Assembly: GCA_029747015.1 (NCBI GenBank)
Contig: JAKOGI010000053.1
Location: 597,001-661,000 of the forward strand
Direction of reading: 5' to 3'
From: Carnegiea gigantea
Lineage: Eukaryota; Streptophyta; Magnoliopsida; Caryophyllales; Cactaceae
Length of the DNA: 64,000 bases
In this document: positions 11,201 to 20,704 of the stretch, one piece after another
Layout: the number at the start of each line of letters is the position of its first letter
Numbering within the stretch: position 1 is the first letter of the stretch
Notes under the pieces: generated by a model
The model's input: the letters and a program-made list of their open reading frames with translations, nothing else
What the model was told of the DNA's origin: nothing
Database searches by the model: none
Translations under genes and position numbers: made by a program

Positions 11201-12958
11201 AATGCATTACTTGATAGACAACAAAGGTAGTTTTCAGTCTTTGAAGCATACCATGATCAATATCAATACCAAGGATGCTCCGGCACTGGAACTTCTTGGC
11301 TGCAAAATCAAGTGAATTGGTAACAACAAAAGACCATAACTTTTCCATCCCAAAATGAAAATAGAAAGCATGTGACTTTACCAATATTAATCGTTATTAG
11401 CCCACTGTTGCATCCAATGTCAAGACAATTCTTGAACTCAAACCACTCCTTCCTTAATACTTTAAACCTCGGATCTTCCTCCACATCGTTACCAACCTGA
11501 AACATGTCCATTTAAAAGTTTTCAGCACATTACAATCCAACTTAACCGAATATTTCTGACAAAACAAGCAATATCCTAAAGCCAACATTTCTAGAACTAA
11601 AGCAATATCTCATGTGAACTTTTTTTCCTCTCTCTCTCTTTTTTGGGGGTGGGGGGGAGGGGGGAGGATAGGGTGCTGTGAAGGGATTTCAATGCATTAT
11701 CTCAACAGGAACATAGAGTGTGGCATGGGAACACCCCCACCCCCAAAAAAAAGAAGAGCATGGCACCCTGGAAATTCAACTAGACATGCACACTCATTAA
11801 TAGATGCTCCACATGCTAACAACAACCACCACCACCACCATCACCTAGAGGCTAGAGTGCATCCTGCCAAGGTAGGGTTTGCACATATTCAAAATTGGGC
11901 AGCCTTGCCCCTGCTAGGAAGGCCCTGTTTCCGCAAGACCCACAAAATCATTCGAAGATGGCAGTGGAACTTAACCTGTAAAGAAGTTTTCTTTTTTTTT
12001 TTTTTTTTTTTTTTGAGAAAGAGGTTGGTTGGTAAGGGGAGAGGGGGTGTTATGCAAGATTTGTCCCAATCCTCTACTTGATGATTTAGGCTACAAGGAG
12101 TCACAAGGTTTCTATTTCTATTGTTGCAAAATGAAGTATAAGGCAAAAATGCTTAATCTTTGCCCGGGTCGTTGATACCACAATCTAACTAATACCTCAT
12201 GATTTCCAACTTCATAGCCCTGCCCACCTTCCTCATTGTCGAATAGAACTGAGAGACCTGGGTAGATTGTGAACATATGCTTATTGCTTAACCTCAAAAT
12301 TTACCATTTGACTTTTACAATTCGATTCTTACCACACAGAAGTAAACATGGTAATCAAGCAAAAGCTCTCTTTTACCACCAATTACAACAACAACAACAA
12401 CAGCAGCAACAACACCCAGTGTGGATCCCGCGTTGGGTTTTGCCACCAATTACTTAACATATAATCTTTGCCAACCTCATACTGAAGAAAAAGCAACCAC
12501 GCCATTTCCATACGATTTCAAAACCCCAATTAACCAAGCTCACATTTTCTAAATTAACCCACAACTTAATCCAGAACTTGAAAATAGTTGACGATGATTT
12601 TTCTCCCGTACAATCTGACTATTCATACAATACACAACAAGGAACTGGAAATGCAGCAAAAGAATTGAACCTTAAATCCCATAAAAATTTACACCTTTCT
12701 GAAAATGTAAAGGCAATTATCTTGGACAACAAAATTGGCATCAATCATCAATTTCCACAGCTAAATTCGTAAATTTGAGAGAAGAGAAAAAGAAAATGGA
12801 GGAACAGGACGTTTCAGAGGACTTACACGATAGCCATAGTAGTTGCGGTAATTCCCATATGGAGCAATCTCTTTGCGCTTCCTTTTCTTATTCGCTGATT
12901 CGGCTTTAACGTTTTTGACTGGGTCTTCATTTTCAGATTTCTGCGACTCTTCTGCCAT
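8300..12958 (-). CDS. Probable RNA methyltransferase, Bin3/MePCE family (7SK-type capping enzyme), 8 exons
   Basis: A SAM-dependent methyltransferase that in this family methylates the 5' gamma-phosphate of small nuclear RNAs; it resembles the Arabidopsis At5g51130-type protein. Exons on the minus strand: 12827-12958, 11382-11496, 11252-11299, 9921-10191, 9061-9148, 8900-8965, 8520-8588, 8300-8389. All introns have GT-AG ends, and the summed CDS is 879 bp (292 residues) without a stop. Residues 23-30 are lysine/arginine-rich, a likely nuclear signal. YGNYRNYYGYR lies at 34-44, SAM motif I DIGCNSG at 70-76, LGIDID at 92-97, the family signature SVTKWVHLNWGD at about 191-202, EPQPWESYYKNR at about 225-236, and a C-terminal GASVGFDRPVLVFRK. 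The ATG at 12958 is the one directly preceding the conserved exon; an upstream in-frame ATG (13063) would add 35 unrelated residues. Intron 1 (1330 bp) has G-rich and T-rich tracts, and intron 4 carries a MITE. The 1060-bp intron 3 shows no other feature. Confidence 0.92.
9188..9586. mobile_element. hAT-like MITE in intron 4 of the capping-enzyme gene
   Basis: A 399-bp element with imperfect terminal inverted repeats: left CTATGTTACATGGACTC, right complement CTATGATACCTGGACTC (15 of 17 match). It is flanked by the 8-bp near-identical direct repeats TCTACAAC (9180-9187) and TCTACGAC (9587-9594). An 8-bp duplication is typical of hAT transposons. The subterminal parts are also inverted (GTGTCGGACACG-like motifs on both sides). 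There is no transposase. Confidence 0.75.
11641..11670 (+). repeat. G-rich tract in intron 1
   Basis: A run of G tracts (GGGGG, GGGGGGG, GGGGGG) follows a pyrimidine stretch. It could form a G-quadruplex in the DNA; the transcript (minus strand) would be C-rich here. Confidence 0.5.
11992..12014. repeat. T23 homopolymer in intron 1
   Basis: An uninterrupted run of 23 T on the plus strand (poly-A in the sense of the gene), of no assigned function. Possibly the tail of an old retroposon. Confidence 0.7.
12384..12416. repeat. (CAA)n microsatellite
   Basis: A short CAA/CAG trinucleotide run inside intron 1 of the capping-enzyme gene. Confidence 0.7.
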
Positions 12959-13183
12959 TGTTCTTTGAAGCTCAAGGGGCAAAAGATATGGAGTTCTGAA
13001 GAGGGGAGAGAGAACAGCAGGCGAGGGTTTATGCGGAAGGGTTCTGTGCCCTATTGACGACAAATTACATACACACGGGAGGACAGTGTAGCTGGACTTG
13101 GCAAGAGGGCTGTTAGTAAAATTTGTACAGCTCGTATTTTGGGTTTAAGTGTATAAGTGTATAACAACCTTTCTTTTAGGGAT

Positions 13184-13745
13184 GGCAATTTCATCCGTAC
13201 CTAATGAATACTCATTTCTGTCAACTTCAAAAAAAAAAAAAGGGTGAAAAATTAAAATATATGAATGATGAATGGATGATAGAAGATGGTTTGACGGATT
13301 AGATTGGATTCGGATGATGCTCTATTCGACTAGTCATCCGATCCATCATCCCTTAGTCATCCACCGGTCCCTTACTTATAATTAGTTTACTTTTTATTTT
13401 TCCCTTTTAAATTTTACCCTTTTTTGATGGTTATGTTATTAATTTTATAGTTTTCATTAAAATTAATATGACAAATGATATTATTCAATTCTTATGCGTA
13501 AAATATATTTTCTAAACTTTTCAAGTGGCAAAGCTTTTTTTTTTCTTATAAATCTGCTAGCATATACACATAAATTTTTATCACATGTTTACCATTTGAT
13601 CTATCCGTTTTTATCCACAGATGGTGGATGGATGGATTGAATTAAATTCTGCAGATAATGGATAGATTGGATGAAGCGGATGAAAGCAGGTGATATATGC
13701 AGATGATAGTTCATCCAATCTGAACCTGATCCATTATCACCCCTG
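13184..13745. mobile_element. Possible hAT-like remnant upstream of the capping-enzyme gene
   Basis: The left end AGGGATGGCAAT and right-end complement AGGGGTGATAAT resemble hAT non-autonomous ends, and the interior repeats ATCCATC/GATGGAT words. I found no matching 8-bp target duplication, so the borders are uncertain. Confidence 0.35.
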
Positions 13746-13868
13746 TGTAGATCTTACTTTTGCGAAATCTGGGGAGAGTCAAATATAAACAATCTTTCCT
13801 CTATAGACCACCTATATTTTTAGAAGTTAAAACTTTCAGTAGACAAAAAGGAAAATATACATGACAAC

Positions 13869-14384
13869 TGATTCCAGAAAGAATCTGAGGAACAGTTGAT
13901 GATGACGTGGGGCGAAGGAACGGGTTTACCTGATAGTTGGCGTATAACATCTAACTTCCTCTTCTTGGAACGGCCCCACCTGCAAAAAGGGCAACCCCGG
14001 GTTGTGAATCGGAGAATGCCTCTCCGACGGTCAAGTCAATTCGGGGTCCCAGTCAAGGGTCAAAGGGAGAGAATACGATGAGAGTTCAGGGTATCTGCTT
14101 GCCAACCCTTTTCCCGAGGAAGGTAGGTGACTATTTGTAGTCCACTCGAAAAAAGGGCAAGACAGTAATCTTACCTGGAACACGCCGTGTGGGCTGCCGG
14201 TCCTGGCATAGAAGGGCCCTGGGGGGAGCCCCTAGGGTTGTGTCTCAGGGCCCATAACCCCAGGTTTAGGCCTGGGGGAACCCCTAGGGTGGTGTCTTTG
14301 GGCCCATTATTTCGCATATGGACTTGGTCTGTGGGTCGGACTCGAATGGGCCCATTCAGGGAAAATTGGATTTTTCCCCAATCA
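13869..14384 (-). repeat. 3' LTR of the Tat element (516 bp)
   Basis: It aligns over its whole length with 26423-26896, with a roughly 40-bp segment near 13950-14000 absent from the other copy. It begins TGATTCC and ends CCAATCA on the plus strand. The position matching the promoter TATA of the other LTR reads CTACAAATAG on the minus strand, a point change. A minus-strand purine-rich GAGGGGCTAAG abuts it as a likely polypurine tract. Confidence 0.9.
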
Positions 14385-14578
14385 CTTAGCCCCTCACATT
14401 TTGCACGTCGAGCTGGATAAGTAGTCAGGTAGAATGTGGAGCACTGTCGATGGCCAGCATGCATCCTGGGGTCTTTGGAAATTGGGTATTTGTAACGGAC
14501 GGCTCTGGAGCCACCGTCCATAGTTGCACAGGTTACGAGGCCTGGACGACAATTGTACGAAACTGTCGCTTCCTCTAT
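14385..14578. other. Spacer between 3' LTR and first antisense ORF
   Basis: GC-rich non-coding DNA inside the Tat element. It probably holds the upstream promoter region of the plus-strand ORF at 14655. Confidence 0.4.
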
Positions 14579-14586
14579 TATAAAAG
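14579..14586 (+). promoter_or_regulatory. TATA box for antisense ORF copy 1
   Basis: TATAAAAG, 76 bp upstream of the ATG at 14655 and on the opposite strand to gag-pol. Spacing and sequence fit a plant core promoter; transcription itself is inferred. Confidence 0.55.
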
Positions 14587-14654
14587 GCAACCGGCGGGGA
14601 TAGGGTGTCTCATCTTTCCTTATTTGGTGATAGCCATTATTGGGTGTTCTCTCC

Positions 14655-15110
14655 ATGGCTTTCCCACGCTCCCTCGATACTAAGGCGATGGCCGAGTACG
14701 TCACCCGCCATTTTGTATGGGACCGACGTGGGGTGGCCTTTCCCTCGTCACCTCTCCCAAAAGACTTTCAGGCCTTATATCCGAATTTTGAGCTGGCCGT
14801 AGCTAATGAGGCCGCCGAGTACTACGAACTCCCGGAGCTACCTCAGGTGATCTTCTATGCGATGCTTCTGGACGAGACCGAAAGGCTTGGGGTTGTGCAA
14901 GGGCGAGCGCTTCGGTCTCTGGAGTCAGCCCTCGTTGAGCTTCGCTGGAGCACCTTCGAATCGTGGGTCTGGCTGTATAGTGACCGGATTTTCGAAGCCC
15001 AATTCCGTCTAATGGCCGGATCAGGGGAGAGTTCGAGAGTCAGGCGACCAGGAGAGGGCTCGGAGGTGAAATCGGCGGATGAGGGCGGCCTCTCCATAGG
15101 ATGGTGGTGA
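14655..15110 (+). CDS. Antisense small ORF copy 1 of the Tat element, unknown function
   Basis: An open frame of 151 residues starting MAFPRSLDTKAMAEYV, on the strand opposite to the retrotransposon genes. Near the middle are LPKDFQALYPNFEL, LPELPQVIFYAMLLDE and LESALVELRWSTFESWV, followed by a polar, Gly/Ser-rich tail. No membrane segment, signal peptide or known enzyme motif is visible. A second, broken copy of equal length lies 765 bp downstream, which supports this being a real protein-coding unit. It has its own TATA box (14579) and an AATAAA 95 bp after the stop. Similar antisense ORFs are known in Tat elements as a class; I do not recognise a function. The start at 14655 is the first ATG and is shared with copy 2. 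Confidence 0.6.
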   Translation: MAFPRSLDTKAMAEYVTRHFVWDRRGVAFPSSPLPKDFQALYPNFELAVANEAAEYYELPELPQVIFYAMLLDETERLGVVQGRALRSLESALVELRWSTFESWVWLYSDRIFEAQFRLMAGSGESSRVRRPGEGSEVKSADEGGLSIGWW

Positions 15111-15204
15111 GTAGGGTTGGAGGCCGTTAAGCCTATGAATGCGCGGCCAGCCCCCACTAATGCTTTCTCTTTTTTTTAAAAAATGTATTACCTATCCCAA
15201 CAAT

Positions 15205-15210
15205 AATAAA
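15205..15210 (+). terminator. Poly(A) signal after antisense ORF copy 1
   Basis: AATAAA within AATAATAAAA, 95 bp downstream of the stop codon. A canonical signal, but use is not shown. Confidence 0.45.
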
Positions 15211-15419
15211 AGGTTGTGCTTTCATATCCTTTCAAATTATCGTTACTTTGCTCGTACTAGTCTGCATTTGTACTGACTGGGTGGCCACGTGCCTGAGGTG
15301 GATTGGCCATTAGACACTTAGGAATTTTTCCCGTCCCCAGCTCTCCCAATTCTTCTTTCCAGACGATGTGGTATACAGTATAGAGAGAGCGATCGATACA
15401 TCTGTTTTCCCTTGCTATT

Positions 15420-15875
15420 ATGGCATTCCCTCCTTTCTACAACACTAGAGAGATGGCCGATTACGTGAGGGAGTCCTTTGTTTGGCGCTGGAGGAGAGCT
15501 TTGCGTCCGCCTCGTCCCCTTCCCAAAGACTTCTACGCCCTATGCCCACGCTTTCGCTGTCCGAAGGCGAAGGCGAGGGCGCGGCGGCCGACTTTGAGTT
15601 CCCTGAAATGGTGTAGGCAATATTCTATGCCATGTTGCTGAACGAAGCCGTCGAGCTGGGCGTGGTGCACGGTTTTTACCGAAGGTCTAAAATCGGCCCT
15701 GGTGGGTCTAAGGTGGTCAACTTTCGAGGTTTGGATGAGCTGTGTCAATCATGTACTGAGGGTAGCGCAGCTCCAGCAGCCGGTAGATGAAGTGGAAGTC
15801 TGTGGTCTCCTGGATGGCCAGGGAGAGGGCTCTGGATCGAACGGCTCCCCGGCGCGCTCTAATGACCAGGGGTAG
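15420..15875 (+). pseudogene. Antisense small ORF copy 2, broken paralogue
   Basis: Begins MAFPPFYNTREMADYV and keeps LPKDF and, in a shifted frame, AIFYAMLLNEAVELGVV and SALVGLRWSTFEVWM. It spans 456 bp from ATG to the aligned stop (TAG at 15873-15875), the same length as copy 1. It is broken by a frame change near 15555, an in-frame TAG where copy 1 has a glutamine codon (in LPQVIFYAM), and another frame change near 15680. The pair arose by tandem duplication of a unit of about 765 bp. An AATAAA at 15942-15947 follows. Confidence 0.7.
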
Positions 15876-15941
15876 CCTTAGTTTCATTTCGAATCTTATT
15901 TTGTATCCACCACCCTTTGCTTATATTGGTCTAACTGTCAT

Positions 15942-15947
15942 AATAAA
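15942..15947 (+). terminator. Poly(A) signal after antisense ORF copy 2
   Basis: AATAAA in TAATAAAAAT, 67 bp after the aligned stop of copy 2. Confidence 0.4.
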
Positions 15948-15999
15948 AATCCCAGTATAACTTGCCTCTTTGCTTGTATCTGTATATTATGAAAGGCTG

Positions 16000-16810
16000 T
16001 GAAGACGTGCTGTGTGACCCCTAGCCCCCATCGGGGTTAAGAGTGTGGTGACCAGCTATAAGGGCGTGCTCATGGACTCTTGGCCCCCATTGGGGCTTAG
16101 AGCTTTGCGACCGACCATAAGGTCGTGCTCAAGTACCCCTAGCCCCTATTAGGGGTTAGAGCTTAGTGACCGACCGTAAGGCCGTGCTCAAGGACCCTTA
16201 CCCCCCATTGGGGTTAAGAGTGTAGCAACCGACCATAAGGCCATGTTCAAGGACCCTTAGCCCCCATCGGGGCTAAGAGTGTAGCGACCAACCATAAGGT
16301 CATGCTCAAAGACCCTTAGCCTCCATTGGGGCTAAGAGTATAGCGACCGGCTATAAGGCCGTGCTCGCTCATGGACTCTTAGCCTCCAGTGGGGCTAAGA
16401 GTGTGGTGACCGACCATAAGGTCGTACTCATGGACTCCTAGCCCCCATTGGGGCTAACAGTGTAGCGATCGGCCATAAGATCGTGCTCATGGACTCTTAG
16501 CCCCTATTGGGGTTAAGAATATAGCGCTCGGCCATAGGACCATGCTCATAGACTCCTAGCCCCCATTGAGGCTAAGAATGCAGCGCCCGGCCATAGGACC
16601 GTGCTCATAGACTCCTAGCCCCCGTTGAGGCTAAGAGTGTAGCGCCCGGCCATAGGGCCGTGCTCATGGACTCGTAGCCCCCATTGAGGCTAAGAGTGTA
16701 GCGCCTGGCCATAAGGCCGTGCTCATGGACTCTTAGCCCCCACTGGGGCTAAGAGTGTGGCGACCGGCCACAAGGCCGTGCCTAGGACCCCTAGTCCCTA
16801 GGGCCGGCCG
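16000..16810. repeat. Tandem array 1 of a 59-bp repeat (about 13 copies)
   Basis: A near-perfect 59-bp periodicity. Each unit has two palindromic words, GGCCATAAGGCC and TAGCCCCCATTGGGGCTA, the second able to form a 7-bp-stem hairpin. Units differ by scattered point changes. The array lies upstream of the TATA box of the large antisense gene. The same unit recurs at 20108-20625 on that gene's other side. Confidence 0.95.
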
Positions 16811-16972
16811 TCTTGCGATCGGTCGCCATGGAATGTATTCGAAGGTTCGTTCTTTCATGAGGTCCAGGATTTTTTGTTGATTATGTGGTGATAATAGGTC
16901 GCCACGTGGCGTCGGTTGGGAAGGGTTGTGCCGGTTGGGTGTTATCGGAGGGTGTGCCCTACCTTTTTGCTC

Positions 16973-16980
16973 TATATAAG
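16973..16980 (+). promoter_or_regulatory. TATA box of the large antisense gene
   Basis: CTATATAAGGG, 268 bp upstream of the ATG at 17241, on the plus strand. A pyrimidine-rich leader follows (CTCTCTA-like words at 17000-17150), as in plant 5' leaders. Confidence 0.6.
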
Positions 16981-17240
16981 GGTGAGGATTCGTTAAAAGA
17001 GAGGTCATTTTCTCACCGCTGATTTCAACCCCTAAAGAGAGAAATAGTTTCTAGAGAGAGAAGCTTTGTCCCCCTCTGCCATTCCACATTCAAATTCACT
17101 GTAGTGTCTCAAGCTCCCCTTTTGTATCTTCGAAGGTTTGCTTAAGTGTTCATCCTCATCTTCAAATAGCTCCCTTGAATCTTCATCCTTTACAGATACA
17201 CCCTCGTGCCCCTTCGAAGCATTGTTTGTTCTTGCATATT

Positions 17241-19850
17241 ATGTCATCGTCTTGTTCATCAAGTGGGGACGTTCCTGAAGGGTTGGCCGAGCCCCAAGTC
17301 GAGGGCCAGCACCCGCAATTCCCTAGCCTCCCGACCTTTATCAATGGTCGGGTGGTGGCGGGCATCCCCCGAAAGAATAAGTGTAGGGAACCCAAAAAGA
17401 TTCCCTATGCAATTCCCCTTTTTGAACCAGGCACTCCCTTTGGTCCAGCTGTGAGTATTACTCTACCCCTATTGTGTTCAGCCCAGAGGTGTAGGTGACA
17501 CATCGCTGGGAGATCACCGTAGCTAATTATATGACTGATTTTCAGGTTCAAAGAATAGCGAAGACCAAGTCTAGCCCATGCATCAGGTCTCCTGACAAGC
17601 TGCTAACCGAGGGTACATAACGTAATCCCTGTTCATCTCCATCCTCATCCAAACCGGGGGCCGAAGTGGCCTCCACTAGTTCTAGATCTACCTCAGTGGG
17701 AGCCTCGTCTAGCTCCTCCTCTGACAGTTGGTCGAGGAGTTCGTTCTCGGAAGGGCGTCAACTAGCTCTTCATCTCCTGAAGGGCCGTTAGCTCCCGGTA
17801 AGTTGGTACTTAAGAGAAAAGGCCGTGCGCCTGAAGGATTAGTAGCAGAGATTGTGGCCGAAGGGCCGGAGTTCCCTAGGGCCCCAACTCACTCGAATCC
17901 GCAGGATGGGTTGGGCAGTCACTTCCCTGACTCGAAGGTCATCCCTACGATAAAGAGGTCGGCCCTCGAGAAGCAGTAGCTTCTGCTTGCCAGGTATACC
18001 TTCGTAATCCCCGAGGCGGATGCCACAATGAATGAGCCGCCCACAAAGTGCATTGTCGTTTATCGTACGACTCTTGATTACGGTCTCCGGTTTCCCCTTC
18101 ATCCGGTGATTGAAGATATCCTAAACAAGTATAAACTGGCGCCCGTGCAGGTTGTGCCCACATCATGGCACAATGTTTGCTCTTTCATCACAACTTGTGA
18201 GCTGCGCAACCTCACTTGCACCGCACGAACATTTAGCCTTGTGCATACCATCCAGAGGGCTCCCAAGGAGACCGGGGACTTAGGGTGGTATTGATTGAAC
18301 AATAGGCTAGGCTTCATGATGACCATCGAGAAGAAATCGAAGGTGAAGCACTGGAAGTATGATTTCCTCTTCATGCGCTAGGAGTCAGGCTAGAGAGATG
18401 TTCCTGACTGGAACGAGGGTAAACCTATGAGGAACCTGTTTGGGGAGCCTACAGCTGAGGAGAGAAAGATGGCCCGCTACTTCGAGTTTTACATACGTGA
18501 AGACGCCAAGCGTCGGCCCATCCCCAAGTTTATGGCACAAGCAATTGAGTCCGTGAAGGGCCCTGAGAGGAGGAAGAGCAAGTCTAGTGACAGGAAGCCT
18601 TTGAATTGGCTACCGAAGTTGAAGTTTTTTGCGAATGATTTCTTTTTCGCCGTGACCGCTCTTTTGATCCTTAAGAATCTTTCCAAGGGTATTGGTCGTC
18701 CCAATGCTAATCACTTTTATGTTTGGTGCTGACCTGACTTTCATCTTATTTTTATGCAGGTCAAGCAAGGGCAAGGTTGACAGTCTTTGAGACCGGGCAT
18801 GGCACTCCAGAACAAGTCGCAGCCGACGCCGAGCACCGGTGAGAAGAGGAGAGGCAGCGCCTCGCCACCCAACACGCTAAGAAGGTATAATCTATAACCT
18901 TATTCGTCCCCCTTTTCATGATCTCTGGATTTTACTAAGTTATTTTTTTAACAGGCACCCCCTCATTCCACGTGGGAAGAAGCCCGCCATTCGCTTGCCG
19001 GTCCGCAATCAGCAACGGACTAAGGGCCGTCCAGAGGAGACCACCGCATCTGCCCCTTCTCAGGCAGGGGACGCAGGAGGCAAACGGTCTGCCACTCGGC
19101 AATAGAGAAGCCGGTCATCTGGGGATCGCACCACCGGCTTATAGGAAGAAACCGCCCCACTGAAAACCGTAAGTGTCGCTCCCCAAGTTGCAGGCAGTTC
19201 CCCCCTAATCACGCAGTGGTCATCCACCAACTTCATCAAGGCGGATCTTGCTGCCAAGTTCTCCCTCGTCAGGACCTAGTTAAGTCCTGGGACTTCGTCT
19301 CCCCTGGTGCTTTGGATCCCCCAAAGATCACCGAGAAGGAGGTAGCCATGGCCGAGGTATTTATTAGGGATTGAGAGTTGCGGCGGAATACTGAAGGTTG
19401 GAGGGGCTTGTTACTCGGTACCAGCGGCGTTGGGAAAAGCCGAAGGCTGATCTGGACGCCCGTGAAGCCGACAAGAAAAGCTTGCAGCGCCAGCTAGAGG
19501 AGGCGCTTGCGAAGGTTGAGGATGACGCAGCCATAGGGGCAGAAAGGGAGGCCCAGGCGAAGGAGCCAGGCTACCAGCAGGGCCGCACTGATACCCTAGG
19601 GTATTTACGCAGGGTTTTGGTGACGCTGGCCCCAGAGTTTTAGGAGGATAGCTATTTCGAGGCTTACCTCCCCTACGTGAACGACCGTTAGAAGGCCGAA
19701 GATAAAGGTCGTGACCCCGAGGAGGTGGAGTTTATTTCCCCTTTCGGTGAGGGCGAGGGTGCAGGGGACGAGGCAACCAACCCCATGGATACTGAGGCCG
19801 GGGCTTCTGAGGAGCAGGGTCATGAGGATAGTGGAGAGCCTGATGTGTAA
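17241..19850 (+). pseudogene. Spliced antisense gene of the Tat element, Transposase_28-like, degenerate
   Basis: A plus-strand gene inside a minus-strand retrotransposon. It starts MSSSCSSSGDVPEG. Three introns with canonical ends are inferred: 17451-17545 (GTGAGT...TTTTCAG), 18689-18759 and 18885-18954. The frame is preserved across the second. The exons give a Ser-rich segment, a domain at about 18028-18690 (YGLRFPLHPVIEDILNKYKL, VPTSWHNVCSFITTCELRNL, KHWKYDFLFM) that resembles the Pfam family called 'putative gypsy type transposon' (Transposase_28), a basic stretch near 18980-19100, and a C-terminal coiled coil (19398-19640) with an acidic tail ending DSGEPDV. It is broken by several stops (17618, 17977, 18292 and others) and at least two frame changes. 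Function is unknown; despite the family name no transposase activity is established. Confidence 0.65.
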
Positions 19851-20107
19851 CCTCTTCTTCTTCCTCGTTGTTTTTTTGTGGTATTGTTTGTTTTTTTTGG
19901 GGAGAATGTACTCGTACATTACTAATGAAAAGCGTTCATTTCTGGTGCACAACTTCTCTCATTGCCCATTTTTCTGCTTCATACTTGTTCTTTCATTTTA
20001 GCTTGTGTTTTTATTCCTGTCTTCATGTGTCGTGGGCTAGTAGTAGCTCCCAAAAGAAAGAACAAGTGATGTGTAAGTAAGCTAAGGAATACCCCACCGG
20101 TATTGTG

Positions 20108-20625
20108 ATAGGCCCGGAAGCCGTGCTCGTGAACTCCTAACCCATTGGGGTTATGAGTGTAGCGACCGGCCATAAGGCCGTACTCGTGGATGCTCAGCTC
20201 CCATTGGGGCTAAGAGTATAGCGACCGACCATAAGGCCGTACTCAGGGACCCTTAGCCCCCATTGGGGCTAGGAGTGTAGCGACTGGCCATAAAGCCGTG
20301 CTCAAGGACCCAATGGGGCTAAGAGTGTAACGACCGGCCATAAGGCCGTGTTCAAGGACCCTTAGCCCCCATTGAGGCCAAGAGTGTAGCGACCGGCCAT
20401 AAGGCCGTGCTCAAGGAACCTTAGCCCCCATTGGGGCTAAGAGTGTAGCGACCGGCCGTAAGGCCGTACTCATAGACCCTTAGCCTCCATTGAGGCTAAG
20501 AGTGTAGCAACCGGCCATAAGGCCGTACTCAAGGACCCATAGCCCCCATTGGGGCTAAGGGTGTAGCGACCGGCCATAAGGTCGTGCTCAAGGATCCTTC
20601 GCCCCCATTGGGGCTAAGAGTGTAG
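20108..20625. repeat. Tandem array 2 of the same 59-bp repeat (about 9 copies)
   Basis: The same monomer, palindromes and phase as array 1, placed between the 3' end of the antisense gene (19850) and the end of pol (20705). The two arrays bracket the antisense gene. Confidence 0.95.
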
Positions 20626-20704
20626 CTTATGAGTGAAAAGGTTGCGTATGAGTGCAAAGTTGGCCACCGTGGGCTCCTGATTTTATTACTTGGAATCATG
20701 GGGT

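Noticed and set aside
11614..12081. 155-codon plus-strand open frame
   Set aside because: It lies in intron 1 of the minus-strand capping gene and is made of G-, T- and CAC-rich low-complexity sequence.
12959..13063. Upstream ATG extending the capping enzyme by 35 residues
   Set aside because: The extension is Pro/Leu/Arg-rich without resemblance to the family; the ATG at 12958 starts the conserved basic N terminus.
13184..13745. A fully bounded hAT element
   Set aside because: Ends look hAT-like but no 8-bp target duplication could be matched, so it is listed only as a remnant.
16000..16810. Regular repeats that could look like a CRISPR array
   Set aside because: The 59-bp units are contiguous without unique spacers, in plant DNA inside a retrotransposon.
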